From Acanthochlamys bracteata (taxonomy: Eukaryota; Streptophyta; Magnoliopsida; Pandanales; Velloziaceae), in contig CM034133.1 of assembly GCA_019914995.1 (NCBI GenBank), positions 9,070,495 to 9,134,494 of the forward strand: 64,000 bases of DNA. The letters are read 5' to 3'. Below the pieces are notes generated by a model, which made no database searches, was not told the origin of the DNA, and saw nothing but the letters and a program-made list of their open reading frames with translations. Positions 25,051 through 38,570 of the stretch are shown here, piece after piece (positions within the stretch are counted from its first letter, which is position 1; each line of letters starts with the position of its first letter). Both the position numbers and the translations under genes were made by a program.

Positions 25051-25598
25051 TCTGTCCAACTCCTCTCTCTCTCTTCTTTCTCTCAAAAAGTTCTCTTTTT
25101 CTCAGCAAGAAATTGATCTACATTTTCTTTGTGTAGGATTTCTTGGAAATTAATTCCAGTTTCTGAAAACCTGAGATCGAAGAACAACAAGAACAAGGAG
25201 AAAAAAACGGGGTTTTGATTATTTTTATTCCAGTTTTTCTTTCAGTTTTGAGAGAGAGAGTCTCCATTGTTGATTTGCAAGACAAGAAGAGAACAACTTC
25301 AGGAGGTTGAGTGGGAAAGTTGAATGTTTTATTAGATTTTTATAAGAAAAAATTACAAGAGAAGGAAATTGAGAAAGATTGGATCTTTCTCAGAAGAACA
25401 GAAATTTTGTAAGAGGTACTGTGGGAGAAAGAGAGAGAGATAGTAGAAGATTTGGATTTGTTGAGGAAATGTTGGTTAGGTGGGGAATCGGTGGAGTGAT
25501 AATTGAAGGATTATGTGAATTGATCTGGGTTTGAAGCAGGAGTTCAGATCGTATAGATCGATCTGTTCCTACTGAATTTGTTCTTCTTGAGATCCCAG

Positions 25599-26947
25599 GT
25601 AGAGAGTGCTTTTCAATCGCTGAAGTAGTAGTTCTTGCAACGTAATTCATTCATTTCTTGTCCTGGTTTTTCTTAGGACGGAAAATGCAGGATATAGAGT
25701 AAATTTTAGCAATTTGGATTAGTTATTTATTGCTTTGGGTGAGAAATGCAGAAAATATAACTAGAAAGAAATGAACAGGAAGTTTTGGCTTTAGATCCTG
25801 TGTAGATAGACAGAGTGTGAACTACTTGATTCAGGGAGAATTAATTTAGAGAACAAGAACGTTGCTTTCTTCATTCATATAGGATTCTGCTAGAATACCT
25901 CGGTTTTTGGTGCTTGAATATTGTTGTATGGCTTTGCTTTGCTAGTGTTGAACTGCATGAGGTTTGCTATTTTTGGTTAGAAAATTTCTAGATTTTGTTG
26001 GAATACTAGTTTCGTCTTTGTTGTTAACCAAAAGAAAAGTTTCTTACAGGTTTCAATTATTTCATTCTAATTGCTAGCTAGAAAATGTGCTAGAATTGGG
26101 ATTTAATTTGTCTCAATTGGATCTTTTTTGTTCTGTAATCTGATCTGAGTGCATCATTGTGCAAATCTTTGTTTAATAGAGAGATCACGTGGGCTTTCAT
26201 TTTGAGATGTTCTCGCTCTTGGATTTTCAAGTGTGCCGAAAATGTTTCCTGACATTACTTTTATCCTTGTGTTTTCATGTTGTGTGTGCTAAATGTAGTG
26301 TTTGTAGTTCTTTCTATTGGATGTCAGTAAGAAAGTGGTAAAGAATTTGAAGTGATAGGAATGATGAGGTTCTTGGTACCTGTTCTTTTCTATCTCCTAT
26401 TATCATATTTAATGATTAAGGATCTTTATTTTATATCATGGCAATGCTAGTTTTTTGAAAAAAAAAGGAAGTGTTAAAGATTTTGTCTTGAAATCTGCAT
26501 GATAATTTCTTTCATTGCTGTAACATAGTTTGATATTCTTAGTTTATTCTAAATTTGATTATAAAGATGTTCTTCTATTTATGTATTAGTGCATTGTCAT
26601 CATTCGCTGATGTTTCACCCTAAAGTATTGCCTGCAAGTACTGGACTCTATTTTGCTTTCATTTCTGGTCTGTCATGATTGCAGCTCTTCTGCTGTTTTT
26701 ATAGTATGTTACCATTTCTTCATCATGGTTCCTCTCATATGAGAAAACTGTGTGTTTGAATCAAAGAGGAACACTGTTTCTAGTTAGACTGTATACTATA
26801 TTACTTATTTAAGAGGTGTAGCAGACTGCCAAGGTTTGTGAGACTTTAGAATGCATATGTGAAGGAAAAACTAGGAATGACTTGATTATGAAACTTCTGA
26901 GTAGTTGATTTTATTTTCCCTCTGACCCTTTTCTTGTTTGTTTGCAG
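25599..26947 (+). other. Leader intron of the receptor-like kinase gene
   Basis: The pyrimidine- and GAGA-rich untranslated exon (from about 25050) ends at a donor GATCCCAG|GTAGAG. The acceptor TTTGCAG ends at 26947, 19 bases before the start codon. The intron is about 1.35 kb and contains no coding signal. Confidence 0.6.
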
Positions 26948-26966
26948 AGGATTTGGTGTTGCAATT

Positions 26967-29436
26967 ATGTCTGGGAGCTCTCTTAATCAAAGTCTTTCAC
27001 AAAAGACAGACTTTTTTGGTCTTAGGGTATGGGAATTAATTGGGATAGGCGTCATGATCTTGATTGTAGGGATTCTTATTTTGATTGTAATATGCCTTAC
27101 CACTCGGAGTCGGAGGAGGTCAAAAAGGGCAGCAACCAACCTACCGTTTACCCAAATACCAGCAGTATCCAAGGAAATCAAGGAGGTCAGGGTAGAACAA
27201 GTTTCATCCAATGACTTTGTCGCACGTGATGGGATTCTTCTCACCATTCAGGACAAATCCAATGAGAGCACCTCCGATAAAGTCATGGTTCATTTGGATT
27301 TGGGTAAATCAAGGCATGCTGACACAGAAAGCCACTCTGGGTCCTTCCATTATGTCGATAAAGATGGCGCCTCGCAGTCTGGTGAAGAAGGGAGCTCAGG
27401 AAACTTTGGTCTTTACAGATCATCTTCTTCCCATCCCATAACTGCTCCATCACCTCTAACAGGGCTACCAGAGTTCTCTCACCTTGGTTGGGGCCACTGG
27501 TTTACTTTGCGTGATTTGGAAATAGCAACAAATCGCTTTTCGAAGGATAATGTGCTCGGGGAGGGTGGTTATGGCGTTGTCTACAGAGGTCAGCTTATAA
27601 ATGGGACTCCAGTAGCAGTGAAAAGGCTTCTCAACAATCTGTAAGTTTCTTTATACTTGTTCCTTGCTGTAACTTATGAATTTTGGGTTGCATACGTGAC
27701 ATGAATTGTTTCTCCGTTCATTTTGTATGCTCGATAGAGGCCAAGCCGAAAAGGAATTCAGAGTCGAAGTTGAGGCTATTGGCCATGTCCGCCATAAAAA
27801 TTTGGTCAGACTTTTGGGTTACTGTGTTGAGGGCACACAAAGGTGTGCAATCCATCTCTTGCATAGCTTCTTTTGGAGTTCAATTTCTTACCTTGTATTC
27901 ATATTGTGGAATTCAAGTAGTGAAGCTATGACCTAGTGGGATCAACAAACTGATATCATTCCCACTATATTTTTTCTTCCTCTATGTTTAAGATAGTTCT
28001 CACTGCATATGATAACTGAAATTTCAAAATCTTCAGGATGCTCGTTTATGAGTATGTGAACAATGGAAATCTAGAGCAATGGCTTCACGGAGCTATGCGC
28101 CAGCGCGGTTCTCTCACGTGGGAGGCTCGCATCAAGATTTTGCTTGGCACTGCTAAGGCGTAAGTTAATTAGATATGGATAATCCACTGTAATTCTGTTG
28201 TTCTTAATACAGATAATGGTTATTGACCTTCTTCTATGTGGGGAAATTAGAATTGTGTTCTTTAAGTTGAGTCTATGTAGTTCTAGTTCATAAAAGAATC
28301 TAACAGGACCAAATTTAGCACAATCTTGAATGATATTTGGGGAATTCCTGCCAGCTGTCTAGCTTGTTGTTGCAGAATGTCAAAGGCTCTCTTCATGTAT
28401 TATGTCTTTAGCCCTTTACTGTATTTGAAACCTGAGCAATTGTTTGATGTATTTGTATAATTTAGTATGATATTTGACCCCTGTTGTTTTGACAGTCTTG
28501 CATATTTACATGAAGCAATTGAGCCAAAGGTGGTGCATCGAGATATTAAATCTAGTAACATATTGATTGATGAAGACTTCAATGCTAAAGTCTCTGACTT
28601 TGGTTTGGCAAAGATGCTTGGTGCTGGGAAAAGCCATATCACTACTCGAGTTATGGGGACTTTTGGGTAAACCTTGTTATGTGTTACTTAAGTGACCATT
28701 GCTAGGATATTCTTATGGTTTTCCTTTATCTTGAATTGGAAGATTGAGGTGCCTAACTATTTTCTTGTGATGTGTGTGCAGATATGTGGCACCAGAATAT
28801 GCTAACAGTGGTCTCCTAAATGAAAAGAGCGACATTTATAGTTTTGGAGTGGTTCTCTTAGAGGCAATCACCGGTAGAGATCCAGTAGATTATGGTCGAC
28901 CTGCGCCTGAGGTATGCAAAAACAAGCTTGCATGCCCATATGGTGTAAAGTTACATTAGTTATACAGTTACAGTTTTTCAAGCTTGCCGACAAATTAAAA
29001 TCTCACTAGTGGTTCCTGATTTCAGGTAAATCTTGTTGACTGGCTTAAGATGATGGTTGGCAGTAGGCGCTCAGAAGAAGTTGTAGATCCCAGCATAGAC
29101 GTCAAGCCTTCCACTAGAGCTCTTAAGCGAGCTCTTTTAACTGCTTTAAGATGTGTAGACCCTGATGCAGAGAAGAGACCAAGGATGGGTCAAGTCGCCC
29201 GAATGCTAGAGTCCGATGAGCCCATACCTCGCGAGGTTCGTGTCTGATAGTAGTTTAAAGCGTTCTCACACAATCTCATTCTGACTAGATATGGATGTAT
29301 ATTTCAGGATAGACGGCGCAGGAGAAGTCGAGGTGGTAGCAACGGCACTGAGATTGATTCTCTGAGAGAGAATTCTGATACAGAAAAGAGCGACAATCCT
29401 GATTCAAGATCCGATGGCACATCGAATGGAAGATAA
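26967..29436 (+). CDS. Receptor-like serine/threonine kinase, single-pass (At2g42960/At5g18500 type)
   Basis: Seven coding exons: 26967-27640, 27738-27842, 28037-28159, 28496-28666, 28782-28911, 29026-29235 and 29308-29436. They join to 513 residues. There is almost no extracellular part (about 22 residues), then a membrane span at about 23-44 ([21 protein letters not shown]), an Arg/Lys stop-transfer, a Ser-rich juxtamembrane region and a complete kinase domain. Key residues: GEGGYG at 198-203, K219, HRDIKSSN from 315, DFG at 335-337, [21 protein letters not shown]. The tail is basic ([13 protein letters not shown]). The order and sequence match the plant family of probable RLKs without an ectodomain, at the plasma membrane; ligand and pathway are not known from sequence. 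It is an RD-type, apparently active kinase. Confidence 0.95.
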
Positions 29437-29947
29437 AAATTCCTGGAGAAGCTCGATCAGTAGTTTGATTTGGGTTTTTTTACTGTTTCTGTTACCAGTC
29501 TTTAGATTTTAGAGGGTGGAGAACTATTTGTTGCATGTAATGTATGTGATCATTGATCATTATTTATAAAATCTATGTACATGTATTTGATTCTAAGTCC
29601 TAAACTTTGAACATAATATAACATTTGTGTTATAAGTTCAATTTGTCAGAGGTCGTTAGGCCAAAGTTCTTCATTCCATTTCATCATTTTTATTTGAACT
29701 TCTCGTATTTCAATAAGTTTTTTACAGATTACATGAAAAAGACAGGAATACTCCGATTTATATTGGCTGTAGTGCTGCCTTTGTACCACCTCCAGCCAAT
29801 AATTAGATGCCACGTAGGTATAGATTAGCTACCCCTGTTTCACAAAGATACGATCTCGAAAATTTTCACTTCCCTCCTGTTTCAAAATTTCAAACCAATT
29901 CTCTTTCTCTCTCATTTTCGAAATTCTAGAGCTTTCAGTTCTTTCTA
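29437..29947. other. RLK 3' UTR and haspin promoter region
   Basis: A 510-bp interval between two same-strand genes. The first part is the RLK 3' UTR; the last 120 bases before the haspin ATG are pyrimidine-rich and look like a short leader. No clear TATA box was found. Confidence 0.5.
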
Positions 29948-32900
29948 ATGGCTTCTCACAGAGGTGAGCATTTTTTTTTTGGTCCAAAAAATCTCTTCCG
30001 TAGCAAGTGATGCAACTGTTTTTTCCACTCTCTTTCTGCTTTTGTACGGTTTCTGATTTAAAGTTTTGATTTGATCCTTGTTTCACTGAAAAAGTTTGGG
30101 TTTCTTTTTTTTTGTTTGCTGATTCTCTTCTTTCTCTCGATGAAGTGATTCAACTCTTGATTCCAGTATTTTTCTCTATTTCTAGTTTCGTTTGTGATTC
30201 AAAGTTTCGATTTTGCTTTCTTTCTATGAGGTAAAAGTTCGAATTTATTTTTTTCTCCCAGCAGAGAAAACTCAAGATTTGTGGGATCAAATCATAGCAG
30301 AAGAAGAAGAAGTGCAAGGACAGCAAAAGCAACAAGAATCAGAAGAGAATTTGTGGAATAATAATGGGGGAAAGCGAGAAAAGCGAATTGCGGTGGTGTA
30401 CGGGCGAAGAGAAGCAAATTCCAGTCAGCCCCAAAACGTCTTCAAATCGCATACCCAGTATCAAAATTCGTTCATTTGAATGCTCATCTTTTAGATTCGG
30501 TGAAATTTTTGCGTTGGTTTCTCTGTTGGTAATAATTTGTTCGTTTTGTGGGGGTTTCTTTTTGCATGTTTGTTTTATGTTAAATAGGAGCAGGATTGGA
30601 AGGGAAAACCAGGTGAGCTTTGCACCTCCGAAGAGGACAAGCTGGAATCGATCACTTTCTATCAGGTTAAAGCTCAAAGAATCACCTTAGATTGATCGAT
30701 ATTTTTACTTGTTTATTCATATTATTTTTATTTGATATATGATGGGATTTGTTGAAGTAATTGAACCATTGGAAAATTCTTGCTCAATTATGCAACTACG
30801 TCAGTGACTGATGTTGCTTCTTTTAACAGTTTTATTGTATGTGACTTGGCTACTCTCAAAACCTTATTTTTTACATGGAGTATGGTTTTCTGCCCAATTG
30901 TTTTACTGCTCTATACAAGTTGTCTTCAAGTTTCTAATTCCGTTCCTTTGAAGTTGACAGAGGAAGAGAAAGTATCATTGTTGCTACAGGGGTTGAATTT
31001 CAACCTCAACCCAAGCAGGGAGGAGGGAGGAAGATACCCAGGCCAGGGCGTCATGCAGTATGAGTTAGATTAAATTTTCAAAAGTATAAGAGAGTTTTTT
31101 AATGCCCTTCACCAGGAAGGATTTGTGACCTTGGTCTTGTTTTCTACAGAAGAAAGGGGAAGATGGTCCTCTGGACTTCAGAAAGGAGAATGCATATTTT
31201 GCAGAAGTAGATGCCTTTGAGCTGTTGGAGGAGAGTCCCTCACCTAAGAATTTTGGTGCCTGGAAGATGGGAAAACAACAGGGACTTATTGTGCATGACT
31301 TGCCTGCCATTCTTGAGCGCTGGAAGATATCAAAAGCTGCTCAAACATGCCTGTCCTCCCAACCATTGTTTAGAATCATGGAAACACCAGTTTTACCATC
31401 TGTGGCAAGCAGTAACCATCTCCCTAGCAGTGCAAATGATAAAACACCAGAAAGGATAACCAAAGGAAGGGGTTTGTTAAATTTCACTTCCTATGAGAGG
31501 AGCATGAGGTTGGCTGAGGCTAATAATTCAAGCCAGCAGCATAGTGAAAGATCCATTCTCACCTCCTTCAGTGCTCTAAGAATCAAGGAAGAAGATGAAA
31601 GTGATAGCCTAAAACTTTCTGTAGAAGGTGATGCAAGCAGTGAACTGGAAGATGGAATTCGGAAGGAGCTGAGGTCTTTATCACTGAGTGGGGACTGCTT
31701 GAGTGCATTTTCCGAACTTCTTATGGTTTGCCGTCAGGCAGCACCTATAACTCTCTCAGAGGCCTTATCAGCATATTGGTTAGTCTTTTCTCCCTCCACT
31801 TGGAAATTTGCTAATATGGACTTCCTTTCAGTTTGAAGAAGCAGATGAGATTTCTATTAGTGCTCTTTTGCTTTTATTTTCCTATTTGTGAACTCAGTTC
31901 TGTGACTTGGTGGAATCTTTATGTAGGCTTCCATTAAGTTATATGTATTGAAATAGGATTTACTCAAAACTAGCGCTATCACTGTTTTCGGCCAAATGAC
32001 TTTGAGTAAATTGAAGGAAAAAACTATGAGGCTGCTGGACTTCCATTTCTCCTGTGACACAGTTACATTTGGGTATCTTTCATTAATGGAACGTTACAAC
32101 ATCTGATTTGTTTTCAATGCTCTATCCACTCACTTAGTCATGGTTATTGATAACCACCATTGCATGATTCTGAAAGGTTGAACTATTTCAAAAAACAGTG
32201 AGCCAAGCAGCATAGTTAAGCTTGGGGAAGGTACTTATGGAGAGGCCTTCAGAGCTGGTGATACTGTCTGTAAAGTGGTTCCTATAGATGGAGAAATCTT
32301 GGTGAATGGAGAAATCCAAAAGGTCTTTATCTATTTTACTCTCTACCAAACTGCAACTACAAATTGTAATCCACGCTTCTTGGCACAGAAATCAGAAGAA
32401 GTTCTTGAAGAAGTACTACTTTCCCTGACACTAGATGGCTTGAGATGCAGACAGGGAGAAACGATGAAAAAGAATTCATGCACAAGCTTCATTGAAACCA
32501 AAGAGTATGCCACATAATTTGTTTATTATTTATTTACTTAAAAAGAGCTTTTAAGACATGATACAAAATTTTCTTTTATTGATGTCCTGTTTTCCCGGGA
32601 TTGTGTTGAGATTGTAAGAAGCTAAGAAGACCGTTCTACAGTATCTAATATAATATTGGTGATATTTTTTTTTTTTTTTTCTTATCTCACTAGTATATGC
32701 TTCTGGATTTTCTTTAGCTTTCGGATCTGTAGAGGTAGCTATGATGCCGCTCTGATCCGCGCTTGGGAAGACTGGGACGCCAAACATGGTTCTGAAAATG
32801 ACCATCCTGAAGAATTCCCAGATAATCAGGTTTTTACCAAGCTGAGCTTTCATTGCTTTATACAAGTTGCAGGAACTTCTGTGTTGCTTATGCTGTTTTT

Positions 32901-34568
32901 ATGTTTTGAATGTGCTTTTCCTTGTTTCAGTGCTATATAGTGTTTGTTCTAGCTAACGGCGGTCAGGATCTAGAGAGCTTCATTCTTGAGAATTTTGATG
33001 AAGCTCGAAGTTTGTTGGTGCAAGTAGGACAGCAGTATCTTCTCTTCCTTTTGGTTTGATGGTTATTGTCCTCGTTGGTCATATGGTTGAGATCCTCCCA
33101 TCTGTTTTGTAGGTTACAGCTGCATTGGCTGTGGCAGAGGTTGCTTGTGAGTTTGAACATCGAGATTTGCACTGGTATCCTTCTGATATTCCTAGTTATG
33201 ACTGCAAAGCATGCATTCTCTCTTTGGTTAATTGAGTTGCAAAGAGTCTGCAGGGGTAACATTTTAATTGCTCGGAAAGGTGACAACTTATTTGAATTTA
33301 TTCTGGAGGGAAGCAAGATGAAGGCTCAAACTTTTGGGTTAACAATCTCAATAATTGACTTCACTCTTTCTAGAGTCAATACAGGTAATCCATCTTTTTG
33401 TCTTCTACTAAATAACTATTACTACGATCTTCAAGTGCCAAAATAAGATCATCAGAACAAGCTCTGATTTGATTACGCAATTGAGTTTTTTCTTTGGCTG
33501 CAGTTTCACACTAGTCAATTATGAGTACATTGGTAGATAGTAACTCTTGGGTTTCATTTGATTAGGGGAAGCCATACTTTTTCTTGATCTATCTGCTGAC
33601 CCAGCACTGTTTGAGGGTCCGAAGAGAGACAAGCAGGTAAATAGAGAATGCATGTCATTTCAACAGTTTCATTATGAGTTTTACTGAGGTGCTTTAAAAT
33701 ATTTGCAGTCAGAAACATACCGGAAAATGAAAGAGGTTACAAAAGACTGTTGGGAGGGCAGGTATGAATACATGTTTACGCTAGGGTAAATTTCAAGTTG
33801 TATCTATTTTAACAGTGAATGTTGCATAGACATTAACTTTGCTAGTTGTGGTTCATTAGTAACCTGAGTTTTATCACTCAACTATAATAGTATTCATCAT
33901 GGAAATTTGAGTCCTATTCCGGTCCTCATGCTTCAGAATTATTGCCTAGATTTCCCAGTAAAGCACTGGAATTAAATACATGACACTAGTGATAAGAACT
34001 TTTTTCAAGTTATATTATGATCATGTTCTTTCAAGCCCATATCTATTTCCAAGCTGTGAGTTTTCATTGAGTCCAACAATTTTTCTTGGCTGTGGCTTGA
34101 TTTGTTGATCAGGGTGATTGGTGACTGTTTCACATTTAGTTTCTAACTAAGTTTTTGCTATGAGCATATTGGTGCAAGCTTGTTGTAGTGCTGTTATCAA
34201 ATATCCTTATAGTTTCGGTTGAAGAAAAATTGAGATCTTATCCTTACTTGCGTATGTGCATATTTATGCAGTTTCCCAAGGACTAACGTTTTGTGGCTCA
34301 TCTACCTGGTGGATATCTTACTGACAAAGAAGTCTTTTGTAAGTTATAGTTTCTTCAGTTTCTACTTTCTGTGCTTCCGTTGGATATTGCTGCTGAACAT
34401 ACAAATCATCCTCTTCCTGAGGTTGCTCATTAAGTGTGCTGTCGTACTCAGAGAAAGGCGGTCAAGGATGAGAGGGATCTCCGTTCTTTCAAGAAGCGTC
34501 TAAATTCTTACGATTCTGCTAAAAAATCTCTTTGTGACAGCTTTTTCGATGGTTTATGGGTTGATTAG
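29948..34568 (+). CDS. HASPIN: Haspin serine/threonine kinase (histone H3 Thr3 kinase)
   Basis: Fifteen exons: 29948-29963, 30262-30457, 30588-30665, 30961-31057, 31150-31778, 32199-32322, 32389-32504, 32718-32829, 32931-33023, 33113-33174, 33254-33384, 33566-33636, 33709-33761, 34272-34338 and 34452-34568. All phases close, giving 653 residues. Haspin phosphorylates histone H3 at Thr3 in mitosis to position the Aurora/chromosomal passenger complex. N-terminal plant haspin blocks are present (PPKRTSWNRSLSIRGRES; DAFELLEESPSP). The kinase domain has GEGTYG at 348-353, K364, HRDLHWGN from 503 and DFT at 543-545 in place of DFG, with no APE motif, as known for haspin. It ends ARTNV-like RTNVLWLIYLVDILLTKKSF. 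Exon 2 has a CAGCAG tandem acceptor, so a one-codon variant is likely. Convergent with NEAP. Confidence 0.96.
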
Positions 34569-35281
34569 TTGGAGAATTCAAATAACAGGACCTATTGGAA
34601 TCAGGTAATGCATGAATCCACATTGCCTGTACACATATTTACTGCACTCCAGCCTCTCCTCAACCTGCTAGCTTCTGAACTTACAGGCTTACAGCACATC
34701 TATAAAATCGTCCTTTATTTGAAAGGAGTTTTTGTCAGACGCTACATTGCTCTTCTCCAGATGAAATCCTTATGTCACGAAGTATATGCTGCAAAAACAT
34801 ATATCCAGAATGCCATGAAGCTGCTCTCTTGCCAGATGAAGATTACAAAATGAAGCAAATGATAGTCCTCCAACCGCAAAAGCTCCAGTTGGGTGGTTGT
34901 ATCTTTGCGATTCCAGTATAACCAAAGTACAGAAATCTGCTACATCTCCTTTGTATATGTACATATAAGTTATTGACATCCTCTTCAAAAACAATGTGAA
35001 TGTACTGTTTTCTTTCATCAACTTAGGGGACTGTTTCTGTCACATAAGTTTCTGAATCAATCAAAACTCATCAGCTTTTCATTTCAGTTCAAAAGGCTTC
35101 TCCAAAATTGATAGCCATAGTTGCTACATATTTTAGTAGCTACAGACAATGTTAGGCTAAGCTATTACATGAAAAGAGGAAGAATACCTAATTGAGTACC
35201 TCTAGCTTAAATTGCTCTACTCCTGACTGCCTGAATTTCTACATGATTATATACAATGGAGGACAAGATGTTGCACTTGAA
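34569..35281. other. Convergent 3' UTR interval (haspin / NEAP)
   Basis: A 713-bp gap between the stops of two convergent genes. It holds the 3' UTRs and possibly a spliced haspin 3' UTR. Reading frames here are short and unconvincing. Confidence 0.5.
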
Positions 35282-37712
35282 TCATCTCTTTGAAACTGCA
35301 ACGAAAATCAATATGCCCATGGATAAGATGATCTTGAAAGGAGTTTTATCCCAAAAGTTGTGCTCATCTCCATGACAACATTCTTTTGAAGCTAACTGCT
35401 CCTTCAAATCCTTCAAAACTTTCTCCCTTCTCTCTCCCATCTGCAAAACACGTTTTGGAAGTGAAACACAATAGGACTGAAGCACACTCAAGTAACACAA
35501 CTTCCATGAACATTGAGTACATTAATCGATGATTATCTAATTCAATAAAACATAGATAAATAAGAATTCATAATATCACATTTCTTATAGATGGCTGTTT
35601 CTTGCACATAATGTGTGAAGATTGCAATAGCCAAAGGAGACCCTAAAACATTAATATTACCCTTTGAAACTTCCTCATCTGGGACCGTGATTCTTGAAGA
35701 CAAAATTCAAGCTTCGCCACTCGCTTTTTAAGCTCCTGATCTGCTATTCTATGGTTTTCTAGCTGTTAAAACATTTCAAGAAAGAGCTACATGAGTAGCA
35801 CAATACCATGAAAGATGACAGTATATGAAATAGTTGAAAAAGAAAAACTAACCTGTGCTTCCAGTTCTGCTGTCTTATGCTTCCAATGAGCTGACAAGAT
35901 CTTAATTTCATCTCTCAATTTCTTGTTCTCATCATCTTTAGCACTCAATTGGTAGTTTATAGTCTCAATATTTTTCGGGGATACTTCATCTATTAACTTT
36001 CTGAGTGCATAATCTTTACTAGCTTCAGATGTTGCAAGTGCATGCAAGATTTCCTTTTCTATTCTCAGAAATTCGTCTTTCAGTTGCCTTTGTGAGAGTT
36101 CCCTTGCCTGGAGATCCATTTGGAGAAGTTCTAGTTGCTCGCTCAGCTTATTCACTCTAATCTCATGTTCCTTTATTGAGCTATTCTTCTCATCTAGTTC
36201 CTTCAACAAAGAAGCACATTGAGATTGAGCAGACTTCGCCGAGGCAGCGCTGGCTTCTGCGGTAGCTTGGGTCGTTGAAAGCTGCGATCTAAGCCCATCT
36301 AACTCCCGAAGATGCTGCAACAAGCAGAAAACAAGCCCTCCTGAGATGTTTATATAGTAGCAACAATAAATACTAGGCTCTAACTTGATGTCATACTACA
36401 AGTCACCCACATGCCATATAAGTTATCTGATAGACATCAAAATTAGACAGATAATTGTCTGCAAATAAAAGTTGTAAAAGAGTATGAAAACTAATTCAGC
36501 CAGCAGTTCAAGAAACAGTTTTACCTAATATCCCTAGAAGCTCCTGCTTATAAATCAGAATCAAGCTTCATATGTGGAATCTCCCTTCCCCTCATGTAAA
36601 TAAAAAGTTTTTAAGACATCCAAAAAGGCTTTACTAAGATCATCCAAACTGACCACACTCGAAATTTCAAAATCTCATTAGCATATTAACTTTAGAATCT
36701 CACTAAAGAGTAAACACTCCAACTGAGAGTATTACCAGAACTAAGCGACTGGGCATATTATAGATTTGTTATTTATCTAATAGAACGACTTCAAATTTGG
36801 AAAAATATTTTCATCTATAGCATGTGGCTTCCTCGCAGAACCTACAATTCAGGCTTTACCCAACAATTAATCAAGTCCTAGAAGATTTAATTACACAAAG
36901 TTTTGAGTTGACTACACTGTATCATGTTGTGTAGTAGACATCACTTTTACTTTATAGATATCTGCAATGTCCAATCCAAAGGTTACTTAAGAGTCAACTA
37001 ATGCCCTATTGTATCCAGAGAAGTTCAGATTGGGAAATCAGGCCCCATCTTGCAGTTCTCTATAGCATGCTTTTCTTACACTTCTTATTCAAATGAAACT
37101 CTGATCTCATACACCAAGAGTCCACCATCAAATAGGTAGAATGAGCTCCAACAACATCGCATAGTCAACATTCCTAACTGGAGCGGAGCATTTTAGCAGG
37201 AACACCGAAGAATTCAACAGGAGCACCATAAAAAAATTTATGTAGGTTACGAAGTGCTCCAACAAGATAAGAGAATCGTTGATATAGGCATGACCAAACA
37301 TTACTAAAGCTAAGAAATGAAGAAAGCAAGATTCTCACCAGCTCATTTGTAGAACTTGAGACTTTTAATTGGCCATCCCGCTCCTCCAGACACCTCTGCA
37401 ATTTGCTTATCTCCTCCTCCATAGTCTTGGCCTTCGTCTCAGCTGCCTAAACAAATCCAACACAATCGCAAATCAGCGCTACCATCACATAACTTAAACA
37501 TAATCAAAGTCAGTAACACCAGTAACAACAACAATAACAGAAACCTGTCTTGTCTTGATTTCCCGGGCAACTGACTGCTCTTGTGAAGCCAACCGGTGCC
37601 TGACATCTTTGAGCTCAGCAGCAAGAGAGATAACGCTCCTCTTAAAGCTAAGCTTCTTCTCTTTAAGATCTTTCAGCAGAGGATCCAACTCTTCTCTTTC
37701 CGTTACCGACAT
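35282..37712 (-). CDS. NEAP: Nuclear envelope-associated protein (NEAP)
   Basis: Minus strand, five coding exons: 37545-37712, 37339-37446, 35853-36314, 35661-35762 and 35282-35440. All are phase 0, giving 332 residues. Plant NEAPs are inner-nuclear-membrane proteins that bind SUN proteins and contribute to nuclear shape and chromatin anchoring. Nearly the whole protein is coiled coil: [20 protein letters not shown], then [54 protein letters not shown] and [18 protein letters not shown]. It ends with [25 protein letters not shown], one membrane span with a basic end, as in Arabidopsis NEAP1-3. The start at 37712 follows a leader intron (37730-38275, donor CTG|GTAAG). The N-terminus is shorter than in NEAP1. 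Same strand as the downstream NPSN13 gene. Confidence 0.94.
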
Positions 37713-37729
37713 CACACCAGTGCTCTACT

Positions 37730-38275
37730 CTGGCATCAAATCCAGCAACAAATTCTTAAAAGACAATGATGCTAGACTTACTTTCCTATCTCATACACAC
37801 ACAGGGCTAATGGTTGAGGAGGAATACCACTGTTACATCAAATCCAAAATGCAATTTTTATATGGAGATTAAGTAGCACCAATGTTTATTTGATTATCTC
37901 TTTGTGAAGCGAATCCTAGCTAGTTCAAAGAAACCACAAATCTTGAGATTCCCTTTCCATGCATTCACTTACAACCTGTCTCCTTCAGTGCAATAAATTT
38001 TTTAATAAAAGGGTTCAAATTAAACAGAGACACAATTTACCCTTTCATTATAAACCATGTCACTTTCATCTTGGAAAACAATAATAAAAACAAGAGATTC
38101 CAAAAAGAATAAAACTCCTTGCAAAAAATATTTCAAAAACTTGTCAAAGATTCAACTTGTAAACAAGAATGATGAATCAATCATTTGGGTGATACAGAAA
38201 CGCTAATAACTCACATGTTATAAGTTATCAAATGAAGATAAGCAATTCTAAAACTTGATTGCTTGTTCAACTTAC
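37730..38275 (-). other. Leader intron of NEAP
   Basis: On the minus strand a donor AACTG|GTAAG starts at 38275 and an acceptor GATGCCAG ends at 37730, 18 bases before the ATG. The 5' leader exon runs from 38276 to about 38570. Inferred from splice sites only. Confidence 0.55.
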
Positions 38276-38570
38276 CAGTTGCTTCATCAAACCTGCTCCA
38301 TCTCTCCCCTTTCTTTCCTCAAAAAAGAAATAGAAAGAAAAAAAAGACTGAATATTTCACTGACACCCGGCAATTGATGCTTCGGAACTGTTGACTTGAA
38401 TTAATGAAAGATTGATGAAAACAAAACAAAAACAAGAAATGGAGCTTAAAACTCAGTGAAAAATCTGCTATTGAACTCAATGGCTGATCAATTGATTGAA
38501 AGCTTCTATTGCTTTGATTCAGGCGTTGATTTAGATCCAAAGACCAAAATGGAAAGATTTATTTAACTGA

